Origin: Entamoeba invadens IP1 | Lineage: Eukaryota; Evosea; Mastigamoebida; Endamoebidae | Assembly (NCBI RefSeq): GCF_000330505.1 | Contig: NW_004443576.1 | Span: 40,923 to 57,432 of the forward strand | Direction of reading: 5' to 3' | DNA: 16,510 bases | Part shown: one piece after another, positions 8,216-14,928 of the stretch | Layout of the letters: every line of letters begins with the position of its first letter | How positions within the stretch are numbered: the stretch's first letter is position 1 | Program-made: the position numbers and the translations under genes | Notes under the pieces: model-generated | What the model was told of the DNA's origin: nothing | Seen by the model: the letters and a program-made list of their open reading frames with translations, nothing else | Databases searched by the model: none

Positions 8216-9055
8216 ATGTTATTATTAATTCTTGGAATAACCACTTTATGTATGTCAGCTTCTTTGTCTTTGTACGACGATTTTGAAGATTTTGACGATC
8301 AACCAGAATATCAAAGAAATCTACAATATGATGTCGAAGATGATGTGCTACTGCAGATGCACGTTTTAAGAGAACAAGGAAATCTATTTATTGGCAATTT
8401 AAAAATTGCAAAAACAAGATTACACACTTACTTCCCTGGTCTTACATTGTTTATTTCTTATTTGGAAGGGCTTATTGACGAATTTGAAAGAGTTTTGGGT
8501 TCTCTTGAACGAATGATTACAACCAGAAGGATTCGATATGCTGATATAGAAAGTGTATCCCAAGCATTAACCACTGCTTTTACAAAAGACCCACACCCCA
8601 GTCGACATTGGCATTATTTTTTTGATCACAAATCAGTTTTGAATGATATTAAACAATCAAGACGAGTTGAAGCCGGTATCAAACACACTTTGATGCAGCA
8701 AGTTTTGTTGCCCAAATCTCTATTTGAAATATTGGAAAAGCTTGCAGAAATGTTGCTGAGAAGAACAACATTTGGAGGAGTCACAATGCTTCAAAATGCT
8801 TATCAACTTGTTTCCAAATTTGCAACAGAAGTTACTTCAGCCAATTTGAAAAATGGAGTAGAATTTGGTGTTGTTGAGAATCCTGGAGATTTTGCTCCAG
8901 TGAGTCAATATTCGTTGAGTATGTATGGGTCGGAAAGAGGATTAACAAGAACCGGAGCCGTAAGAAGAAGACGCAGTCAAAGTCCACAACCACCTACACG
9001 TACTGGGGCTATCAGACGTGGAAGAAGAAGTACCAGTGCTCCACCAAGACAATAA
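8216..9055 (+). CDS. Family A copy 4: secreted helical protein with repeated Arg-rich tail
   Basis: This is an unrecognised protein of 279 residues from the ATG at 8216. The frame is open from 8180, but that codon is TTG and the added residues (RYKKKINSIIF) would bury the signal peptide MLLLILGITTLCMSAS. An acidic patch, LYDDFEDFDD (19-28), mirrors copy 3. The core has RHWHYF (130-135), VLLPKSLFE (163-171) and GVEFGVVEN (214-222), matching HHWHF, VLPTTLFE and FGISED of copy 3. The tail differs from the others: it contains a tandem repeat, TRTGAVRR (244-251) and TRTGAIRR (261-268), each followed by an Arg/Ser/Pro stretch. RSTSAP (271-276) fits the mode-1 14-3-3 pattern RSxSxP. It is the last family A gene before the lipid-recognition-like array. 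Confidence 0.87.
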   Translation: MLLLILGITTLCMSASLSLYDDFEDFDDQPEYQRNLQYDVEDDVLLQMHVLREQGNLFIGNLKIAKTRLHTYFPGLTLFISYLEGLIDEFERVLGSLERMITTRRIRYADIESVSQALTTAFTKDPHPSRHWHYFFDHKSVLNDIKQSRRVEAGIKHTLMQQVLLPKSLFEILEKLAEMLLRRTTFGGVTMLQNAYQLVSKFATEVTSANLKNGVEFGVVENPGDFAPVSQYSLSMYGSERGLTRTGAVRRRRSQSPQPPTRTGAIRRGRRSTSAPPRQ

Positions 9056-9578
9056 ATATGGTAATTCAATTATTACATTTATTCAAATTTAAAGGAATTA
9101 TAAATTGAACAAAACAAAGTCATTAAAATTAGATAAAGAAAATAATAAAACAAATTGATTTTTTTTAAATAATATACTACAAATTACTAAAGTTCGTTTT
9201 AATTAAATATTAATTTATTAAAAAGTATTAAAATTGATAATAAATGAAATGTAATTGTATATAATTATCAAGAAAAATGATCAACATGTTAATTAGATAA
9301 CATCGTTTTGATAAATTGTTATTAAAAGATTGAATAATGTTTCAACAAAAACAAAAAAAATAAAATTTAAAAATAAAACAAAAGTCAAATTATTTGTCAA
9401 AATATTAAACACATTATTTTTTTATGGTGTTTAAAACACTTGAAATATTAAAAAGAATAAAATGAAAAAATTGAGAAGTTATTATTTTGAAAATATAAAT
9501 TTGCCAAAAAAACAATTACATAAACTTATATGGAAAATCAACCAAAAATAAAAAGGTGATAAATCTGATTTTTTACAA
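9056..9578. other. Intergenic region between families A and B
   Basis: About 520 bp of AT-rich sequence marks the boundary between the two secreted families. An A-rich tract lies at 9340-9385, with one CAACAAA at 9343-9349. A TATA-like A/T box at about 9544-9556 precedes the ATG at 9579 by roughly 30 bp. I see no gene, tRNA or mobile-element end that would explain the change of family here. Confidence 0.5.
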
Positions 9579-10013
9579 ATGATGTTTTTGTGTGTTCTGA
9601 TATTCGCAACTACCTATGCTCAACCAGGTACTATTGATGTCAAACAATGTCCTGATATACATTACACTCCTTCGATTCTAATAAATAAATTGGAATATGA
9701 TCAATACCCATATTTAGATGACACAACTTACATGTTTAAGATAAATGTCACCATTCCAACCGAAAAAGCAACAATGACTTGGTTTTTGGAGTATTATTGG
9801 GGAACACTTTATATAGCCTCTTATGGATATGAAGATGTTGATTTATGCGGTAAAGTTCCTATGGGATGCCCATTGACTATTGGTGAGTATGGATTTTCAG
9901 CAGAAGCTAAAGTAAAAGATGTTGCACTTGCCGGATGGTATCTCCTTAATATTCATTTTTCTACTTTAATCGAGGAATTTGGATGCTATCAAGGATGGAT
10001 TTATCTATATTGA
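9579..10013 (+). CDS. Family B copy 1: secreted ML-domain-like (NPC2/MD-2 type) protein
   Basis: This is the most divergent of seven tandem paralogues, 144 residues. It has a signal peptide (MMFLCVLIFATTYA) with the mature start QPGTIDV. The layout fits the ML family, small secreted beta-sandwiches that bind lipids: a first cysteine soon after cleavage (KQC), a beta strand with an NVT glycosylation sequon, the core EYYWGTLYIASY, then DLC-x6-GCPLTIG and a final C before GWIYLY. In ML proteins the first and last cysteines pair and the DLC/CP cysteines form a hairpin. I infer the same pairing here. DLC...CPL..G.Y.F and the later GWY strand are the strongest ML signature among the seven copies. 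Stop is TGA, unlike the TAA of the other copies. The ligand is unknown; sterol or phospholipid is only a family expectation. Confidence 0.85.
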   Translation: MMFLCVLIFATTYAQPGTIDVKQCPDIHYTPSILINKLEYDQYPYLDDTTYMFKINVTIPTEKATMTWFLEYYWGTLYIASYGYEDVDLCGKVPMGCPLTIGEYGFSAEAKVKDVALAGWYLLNIHFSTLIEEFGCYQGWIYLY

Positions 10014-10546
10014 TTTATTTTTATTTGATTTGTTATCAGTGTTTCATTTGAGTATCTCAAATTTTGTAAACTTCAACTTTTAAAAATAAAAAATATATTT
10101 GTCTATGGGAAATAACTTGACTCAACCTTTTTAAATATTAAATAATTGTTTTGTTATATTTTTTTGGGTTATAGTACCTACAAAATTGGTCAAAAAATTA
10201 AAGACTTCAAAATCTTTTTTTGTCAAATATTTATATATATAAATATATCAAATATATGGTCTAAAAAAGTTGGTACAAGTGACATATAAGTACCCATATT
10301 AAAAGTTTAATTGTTTTTTAACAATAGTTTTTGAAGTTATATTTCTATTACTTTTTTAAACATTCTGATATATTTTATAACATTTCAATTAAAAAATCAA
10401 TTGTTATTACCGACAAAAATAAAATATAAAAGTATTAAAACGCTTTTAACATTTTTGAAATGTTGTTAATTATTTTTATGTTAAAACAAAGATGTGAGTT
10501 AAATTTTTAGAATTTAAGTTATTGTTAAACTTTATAATATCATTTG
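10014..10546. other. Intergenic region between family B copies 1 and 2
   Basis: About 530 bp without a gene. It contains a perfect 20-bp A/T palindrome at 10227-10246, which in this base composition may be slipped low-complexity DNA. A TATA-like GAATTTAAG lies at 10510-10518, 37 bp before the ATG of copy 2. The open codon just before that ATG is TTG. Nothing else is recognisable. Confidence 0.5.
10227..10246. repeat. Perfect 20-bp A/T palindrome
   Basis: ATATTTATATATATAAATAT reads identically on both strands. It sits mid-way between two coding regions and contains only A/T, so it may reflect AT-repeat slippage rather than a binding site. Confidence 0.35.
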
Positions 10547-10981
10547 ATGTTATTTATTTGTGTTTTACTTGCATTATCCAGAGCTGCTCCCGGCATTATT
10601 GAAGTGACTCCTTGCTCCGAGGAACCCATCAATAATGATATCGAAATCACTCAGCTATCATTTGATCAGTTCCCATATAGAGAGGATACAAACTACATGT
10701 TCAATATTACTGCCAAAAAGTCAATTGATAATCTGTTTTTAACTTGGGATGTCGAATACTACTGGGGTACTCTCTATATTTCTTCGTATAGTTACAAAGA
10801 AGTTTCTTTATGTCCGTTATTGGAAGGAGGATGTCCAATGAGACTTGGACCAAACTATTTTTCAGCTCATGGAAGCATTGAAGAATCTGTTACACTCCCT
10901 GGGTGGTACTTTTTGAAAGTCAGAATGACCAATTTTGAAGAATATAGAAGTTGTTATAATGGGTGGATTTATCTTTACTAA
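10547..10981 (+). CDS. Family B copy 2: secreted ML-domain-like protein
   Basis: A 144-residue paralogue, counted from the ATG at 10547. The preceding in-frame codon is TTG, and using the ATG gives the same length as the neighbours. The signal peptide is MLFICVLLALSRA, with the mature end APGIIEV. The ML-like cysteines are all present: TPC, SLC and GGCPMRLGPNYF, and the C-terminal RSC before YNGWIYLY. Sequons include FNIT. The core VEYYWGTLYISSY is shared with every copy. Copy 3, 160 bp downstream, is its closest relative: both have the LALSRA/FALSRA signal peptide end, SLCP...EGGCPM.LGPNYF and a near-identical end TNF.EY.SCYNGWIYLY. This pair retains the CPM..G ML signature more fully than copies 5-7. 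Confidence 0.86.
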   Translation: MLFICVLLALSRAAPGIIEVTPCSEEPINNDIEITQLSFDQFPYREDTNYMFNITAKKSIDNLFLTWDVEYYWGTLYISSYSYKEVSLCPLLEGGCPMRLGPNYFSAHGSIEESVTLPGWYFLKVRMTNFEEYRSCYNGWIYLY

Positions 10982-11141
10982 ATCAATTTTATTATTATTA
11001 ACACTTTTCGAATGTATAATTGTTTTTTATATTAAACATGTAATTGTTATTGTGTTTATTGATATTTAATGTTAAAATTAATATGTTAGTTATTATTATT
11101 AAAAAAAATTACAAGAAATCTACAAAACATATTACGATTCT

Positions 11142-11576
11142 ATGATACTAATTTGTGTTTTATTTGCATTATCCAGAGCTGATCCGGGATTTATAAAATT
11201 ATCTCCTTGTCCCAAAGAACATATAAGTAATGATATTCTTATCACTCAGATTTATAGTGATAAGTACCCGTACAGAGAAGAAACTCTTTATAAGTTTAAT
11301 GTTACAGCAAATGTCTCTCATGATCATTTGTACTTGACTTGGAATGTTGAATATTACTGGGGTACACTTTATATTGCTACATATGGTTACAAAGATGTTT
11401 CGTTGTGTCCCGAAATTGAAGGAGGATGTCCTATGAAACTTGGACCTAACTATTTTACGGCCTACGGCAGAATCAAAGAAATATTTACACTCCCAGGGTG
11501 GTACCTTTTGATAATTAGAATGACCAATTTCAAAGAGTATAAAAGTTGTTATAATGGGTGGATTTATCTTTACTAA
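11142..11576 (+). CDS. Family B copy 3: secreted ML-domain-like protein
   Basis: A 144-residue paralogue with signal peptide MILICVLFALSRA and mature start DPGFIKL. It carries two adjacent glycosylation sequons (NVT, NVS) ahead of the core VEYYWGTLYIATY, then SLC, GGCPMKLGPNYF and a terminal KSCYNGWIYLY. It is a sister of copy 2 and is separated from it by only 160 bp; the coding region around the stop (GGGTGGATTTATCTTTACTAAATCA) is identical in both. It differs from copy 2 mainly before the core (residues about 25-65) and at GRIKEIFTLPGWYLLIIRM. An ML fold with a lipid pocket is inferred; the ligand cannot be told from sequence. Confidence 0.86.
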   Translation: MILICVLFALSRADPGFIKLSPCPKEHISNDILITQIYSDKYPYREETLYKFNVTANVSHDHLYLTWNVEYYWGTLYIATYGYKDVSLCPEIEGGCPMKLGPNYFTAYGRIKEIFTLPGWYLLIIRMTNFKEYKSCYNGWIYLY

Positions 11577-12027
11577 ATCAGAAATTTTATTGTTATTATT
11601 GATGTTTTGAAAGTAAAACCCAATTTAATAATATTTTAAATAAACAATAAACATTATATTTTTTTAGTTCATTATATTTATATATCAAATGTCATAACAA
11701 CAACATAATTGAGAATTCTTTGGATTTTAAGTTAATCTTAATTACTTCTGATATATATTTTTTTATCAAAAATATTGTTGAAACATTAAATAAAAAGATA
11801 ATATATTTTTTTAACTTATTTGAATTCTCCAAATTTCTTAAAATTGTTTATTTTTAAAGTAATTTTCTTTTTTCAGCAAGACCAATTTAAACTTTTTAAA
11901 ACATTTTTATATGAAATAATTAATTATGAACATATGATACACTATTTTTTACAAATTATTACAACTTTTGGTAAAATTAACCAATTTTTAAAATATAAAC
12001 ATATATTACAACTCAAATTATATTCAA
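11577..12027. other. Intergenic region between family B copies 3 and 4
   Basis: About 450 bp of AT-rich DNA. A short frame open from 11820 runs into the next gene in another frame and has only A/T-biased codons (Phe, Lys, Ile, Asn), so it is not a gene. The last bases, ATATTCAA before the ATG at 12028, resemble the initiator-like sequence seen before copies 5-7. No other structure is supported. Confidence 0.5.
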
Positions 12028-12462
12028 ATGTTCTTTATTGCTTTACTTCTTGCTTTTTGCTCTGCTGACCCTGGAATAATTGATATGAAATTCTGTCCAG
12101 ATAAACCAGTCAACTTGGATATAGATATCATGAAAGTTGAATACCAAAAACCAGCTGAAAGAATTCGAACAAATTATACAATTTATATGGAAGTAATAAA
12201 ACCACATACAGATCTTGTTCTCAAGTGGCACGTTGAATACTATTGGGGTTCACTTTACATCTCTTCTTACCAATACGACGATCGAGATGTATGTATTGCA
12301 ATCGAGGGAGGTTGTCCTACAAAACTTGGACCAAATCAAATGAAGGAGATTGGTTATATTAAAGAAAGTGTCACTCTCCCAGGTTGGTACTCTCTCGTGC
12401 TTGAAATGACTGACAACAACCTTTATAACAGTTGCTTCCATGGATGGGTCTATCTCTTTTAA
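12028..12462 (+). CDS. Family B copy 4: secreted ML-domain-like protein
   Basis: A 144-residue paralogue that bridges copies 2-3 and copies 5-7. Its signal peptide, MFFIALLLAFCSA, and mature start DPGIIDM are of the 5-7 type. It keeps the CPTKLGPNQ turn of the older copies, with the leucine that copies 5-7 have lost (hence 144 rather than 143 residues). The cysteines are KFC, DVC, GGC and NSC before FHGWVYLF; the final residue is F rather than Y. There is an NYT sequon and the shared core WHVEYYWGSLYISSYQYDD. Copy 5 follows after about 510 bp. Its promoter lacks the -90 block of copies 5-7, which places it outside the recent duplication. Confidence 0.86.
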   Translation: MFFIALLLAFCSADPGIIDMKFCPDKPVNLDIDIMKVEYQKPAERIRTNYTIYMEVIKPHTDLVLKWHVEYYWGSLYISSYQYDDRDVCIAIEGGCPTKLGPNQMKEIGYIKESVTLPGWYSLVLEMTDNNLYNSCFHGWVYLF

Positions 12463-12970
12463 TTTTTATTTATAATATTTTGTTATTAAATTATTTTATT
12501 ATATTTAATAATTATTTTTTAATTCATTGTTTTTTATTGTTCGTTAATTTCTTCCATAACATTTAAATCAATTATCAAACGATTAATACATTGAAATGTT
12601 ATTAATAACGATTGTTGTAATATCAAAATTCAATTGTTATGTCAAAAGTTGAAAACAGAAAATTGTAATAAAACAAAACAATGGAATCCCTTATATTTTC
12701 AAAGTTGTTTTAAAATATTTCATGAAAAAAGTATAACATTTAAATTTTTGATGATAATAACTTTTTAACTTCAAAAAACAAATGAAATTGGTTCAAATTA
12801 ACTTTTTGAATATTTGATGATTTAATATGTATTAACAAAGTTGTTCTCTGTTTATTAATTTGGATTATTAATCTAAAATTGAATAACTTTTCAAAAGACA
12901 GAAATCATTTAACATACAACCTCACACCTCTTCATATAAACTACTTTCCACAACTTGGAATCAAATTCAA
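12463..12970. other. Intergenic region between family B copies 4 and 5
   Basis: About 510 bp. The first part is unique AT-rich sequence with no gene. The last 90 bp form the promoter module that recurs before copies 6 and 7, listed separately. A TATA-like CATATAAAC lies at 12934-12942. Confidence 0.5.
12881..12898 (+). promoter_or_regulatory. Shared promoter block, first copy, at -90
   Basis: GAATAACTTTTCAAAAGA begins exactly 90 bp before the ATG of copy 5. The same 18 bases recur at exactly -90 before copies 6 (13630) and 7 (14407). Between the block and the ATG the three sequences differ in places, but CACAACT and ATCAAATTCAAATG are retained. The latter resembles the Entamoeba initiator AAAAATTCA set against the start codon. 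Confidence 0.55.
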
Positions 12971-13402
12971 ATGTTCTTCATTGCTTTACTTCTTGCTTAC
13001 TGCTATGCTGACCCAGGAATTATTGATATGACCTACTGTGAAGATAAGACCGTCAACTTGGATTTTAATGTGACTGTGGTGGAATTTGAAAAGCCAGCTG
13101 AAAGAGAACGAACAGTTTATACAATTAAATTTGATATTTTACAACCACATGAAGATGTTGTTCTCAAGTGGCATGTTGAATACTATTGGGGTTCACTATT
13201 CATTGCTTCTTACCAATACGATGATGAAATGGTCTGTAGTACAATAGTAGGAGGTTGTTCCACAAAAGGACCAAAACAGATGAAAGCCATTGGTATTATT
13301 AAGGAAAGTGTCACTCTCCCAGGTTGGTACTTGCTTGTGCTTGAAATGACAGACCACAAACTTTATCACAGTTGTTTCCATGGATGGGTCTATCTCTATT
13401 AA
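12971..13402 (+). CDS. Family B copy 5: secreted ML-domain-like protein
   Basis: A 143-residue paralogue and the first of the three recent duplicates. The signal peptide is MFFIALLLAYCYA, cut before DPGIIDM. The predicted disulphide cysteines are C23 with C135 and C89 with C96 (C11 is in the signal peptide). An NVT sequon lies at 33-35 and the core EYYWG at 70-74. The turn after C96 reads STKGPKQ, one residue shorter than the CPTKLGPNQ of copy 4, so the proline next to the second hairpin cysteine typical of ML proteins is gone. It differs from copy 6 at only 9 of 143 residues by direct comparison. The ATG directly follows an AAATTCA initiator-like sequence, implying a very short leader. Confidence 0.87.
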   Translation: MFFIALLLAYCYADPGIIDMTYCEDKTVNLDFNVTVVEFEKPAERERTVYTIKFDILQPHEDVVLKWHVEYYWGSLFIASYQYDDEMVCSTIVGGCSTKGPKQMKAIGIIKESVTLPGWYLLVLEMTDHKLYHSCFHGWVYLY

Positions 13403-13719
13403 AATTAACCAATTCGTTTTTATTCAAATTTTGGCAAAAAATACAATAAAAATATATATCAAAAAATATTATTAACATAATTTTTAAAACGAAAAATTGT
13501 CACATGTATATCATTTCGTTTGTTGTTTATGATCAGCTTAAAACCATCAAAAATTATTTGAAACAAAAATGATATTACTTAATTTTTTGTTTGTATTTTA
13601 TAATATCTAAATTGTTGATTGATAAAAATGAATAACTTTTCAAAAGATCGAAAAACATTTAACAAAAAAGTTCAAACCTATACATATAGGCCATTTTCAC
13701 AACTGAAAATCAAATTCAA
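13403..13719. other. Intergenic region between family B copies 5 and 6
   Basis: These 317 bp contain the 3' flank of copy 5 and the promoter of copy 6. Both parts have counterparts after copy 6 and before copy 7. The segment GTTTGTTGTTTATGATCAGCT around 13518-13538 recurs near 14270-14290. No gene is present. Confidence 0.55.
13630..13647 (+). promoter_or_regulatory. Shared promoter block, second copy, at -90
   Basis: This is an identical 18-base copy of the block at 12881-12898, again beginning exactly 90 bp before the ATG (13720). It shares the preceding ATTGATAAAAAT with the copy 7 block but not with the copy 5 block, which suggests that units 2 and 3 separated from each other most recently in this flank. 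Confidence 0.55.
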
Positions 13720-14151
13720 ATGTTCTTCATTGCTTTACTTCTTGCTTACTGCTATGCTGACCCTGGAATTATTGATATGACCTACTGTGAAGACAAGATA
13801 GTCAACTTAGATTTTAATGTGACTGTGGTAGAATTTGAAAAACCAGCTGAAAGAGAACGAACAGTTTATACAATTAAATTTGATATTTTACAACCACATG
13901 AAGATGTTATTCTTAAATGGCACGTTGAATACTATTGGGGTTCACTTTATATCGCTTCTCACCAATACGATGATGAAATGGTTTGTTCTTCAATAAAAGG
14001 TCAATGTTCAGAAAAAGGACCAAAACAGATGAAAGCCATTGGTATTATTAAGGAAAGTGTCACTCTTCCTGGTTGGTACTTGCTTGTGCTAGAAATGACA
14101 GACCACAAACTTTTTCACAGTTGCTTCCATGGATGGGTCTATCTCTATTAA
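13720..14151 (+). CDS. Family B copy 6: secreted ML-domain-like protein
   Basis: A 143-residue near-duplicate of copy 5. It keeps the signal peptide, the NVT sequon, all four ML-type cysteines (C23, C89, C96, C135) and the EYYWG core. Of the nine residue differences from copy 5, four lie between positions 90 and 98, in and beside the C89-C96 hairpin, where TIVGGCST is replaced by SIKGQCSE. The others are scattered and mild, mostly I/V or F/Y. That pattern suggests diversification of one loop rather than neutral drift or decay, and the frame is intact. In ML proteins this hairpin lies near a surface used for ligand or partner contact, which is family knowledge and not shown here. Confidence 0.87.
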   Translation: MFFIALLLAYCYADPGIIDMTYCEDKIVNLDFNVTVVEFEKPAERERTVYTIKFDILQPHEDVILKWHVEYYWGSLYIASHQYDDEMVCSSIKGQCSEKGPKQMKAIGIIKESVTLPGWYLLVLEMTDHKLFHSCFHGWVYLY

Positions 14152-14496
14152 AATTAACCAATTCGTTTTTATTCAATTTTTGGCAAAAATACACAACAAA
14201 AATAGTCAATTATAACAAATTAATCAACTACTCGTGTAATACAATAATATGTTATTTGTATTTTGTTACGTTTGTTGTTTATGATCAGCTAACAACCATC
14301 AAAAGTTGTTTGAAAAAAATAAAATACTCAATTAATTGATATTTATTATTTGTTGTTTATTATTTATTACATTATTAATTCATTAAAATTATGGATTGAT
14401 AAAAATGAATAACTTTTCAAAAGACCGAAAAACATTTAACAAACTGACCTCTATTTTTTTAGATAAACCATTTTCACAACTTAAAATCAAATTCAA
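14152..14496. other. Intergenic region between family B copies 6 and 7
   Basis: These 345 bp parallel the copy 5-6 spacer: the 3' flank AATTAACCAATTCG, the GATCAGCT segment near 14281-14290, then low-complexity TTATTATTTATTA sequence and the promoter of copy 7. A CAACAAA heptamer occurs at 14194-14200. No gene is present. Confidence 0.55.
14407..14424 (+). promoter_or_regulatory. Shared promoter block, third copy, at -90
   Basis: This third identical copy of the 18-base block starts 90 bp before the ATG at 14497. Sequence between block and ATG is partly different from copies 5 and 6 (ACTGACCTCTATTTTTTTAG), yet the spacing is unchanged. That is compatible with selection on spacing, though recent common ancestry also explains it. 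Confidence 0.55.
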
Positions 14497-14928
14497 ATGT
14501 TCTTTATTGCTTTACTTCTTGCTTACTGCTATGCTGACCCTGGAATTATTAATATGACTTTTTGTGAAGATAAGACCGTCAACTTGGATTTTAATGTGAC
14601 TGTGGTGGAATTTGAAAAGCCAGCTGAAAGAGAATTTACAAATTACACAATTGTCTTTGAAATATTACAACCACATGACCATGTCGTTCTCAAGTGGCAT
14701 GTTGAATACTATTGGGGTTCACTGTTCATTGCTTCTTACCAATACGAAGATGCATATGTCTGTGATACAATAGTAGGAGGTTGTACAACAAAAGGACTAA
14801 AACGGTTAAGAGTTACTGGCAAAGTTGAGGAAGCTGTCACTCTCCCAGGTTGGTACTTACTCGTTCTTGAAATGACAAATTTTGAACTTTATCACAGTTG
14901 TTTCCATGGATGGGTCTATCTCTACTAA
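14497..14928 (+). CDS. Family B copy 7: secreted ML-domain-like protein
   Basis: A 143-residue paralogue and the last of the array. It has the same signal peptide as copies 5 and 6 and two or three sequons (INMT, FNVT, TNYT). The cysteines and core WHVEYYWGSLFIASYQY are conserved. It diverges more than copies 5 and 6 in residues 83-115: EDAYVCDTIVGGCTTKGLKRLRVTGKVEEAVT replaced piecewise, including loss of the GPKQMKA turn. That is the same hairpin neighbourhood that varies between copies 5 and 6. Flanking residues before and after are almost unchanged. The 3' flank keeps the AACCAATTCGTTTTTA segment of the other two units before similarity ends. Lipid binding is inferred from the ML-like outline only. 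Confidence 0.87.
   Translation: MFFIALLLAYCYADPGIINMTFCEDKTVNLDFNVTVVEFEKPAEREFTNYTIVFEILQPHDHVVLKWHVEYYWGSLFIASYQYEDAYVCDTIVGGCTTKGLKRLRVTGKVEEAVTLPGWYLLVLEMTNFELYHSCFHGWVYLY

Larger units (their letters stand above)
12881..13629 (+). repeat. Tandem duplication unit 1 (promoter, copy 5, 3' flank)
   Basis: This unit of 749 bp runs from the -90 promoter block to the next such block. It contains copy 5 and its 3' flank, which shares the AATTAACCAATTCGTTTTTA segment after the stop and a GTTTATGATCAGCT segment (from about 13525) with unit 2. The end is set by the start of the next unit; the exact duplication boundary was not computed. Confidence 0.7.
13630..14406 (+). repeat. Tandem duplication unit 2 (promoter, copy 6, 3' flank)
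   Basis: This unit of 777 bp has the same order of parts as unit 1: -90 block, CACAACT, AATCAAATTCAAATG, coding region, the AATTAACCAATTCG segment and the GATCAGCT segment. The extra length lies in AT-rich sequence at the end of the 3' flank. It is evidence of recent tandem duplication by unequal exchange. Confidence 0.7.

Noticed and set aside
10014..10546. Transposon or SINE remnant in the wide family B spacer
   Set aside because: I found no terminal repeats, target-site duplication or poly-A ended unit, only A/T low-complexity sequence and one short palindrome.
11820..12068. Open frame crossing the start of family B copy 4
   Set aside because: It lies mostly in intergenic A/T runs with Phe/Lys/Ile codons and overlaps a much better supported gene.
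7877..14200. CAACAAA heptamers (7877, 9343, 14194) as encystation-type promoter motifs
   Set aside because: This heptamer has been linked to Entamoeba encystation promoters, but only three scattered copies occur, 235-340 bp from ATGs, and A-rich DNA would give a similar number by chance.
14073..14339. Open frame running from the end of copy 6 into the spacer
   Set aside because: It is an out-of-frame shadow of copy 6 extended into AT-rich sequence with no conserved counterpart in copies 5 or 7.
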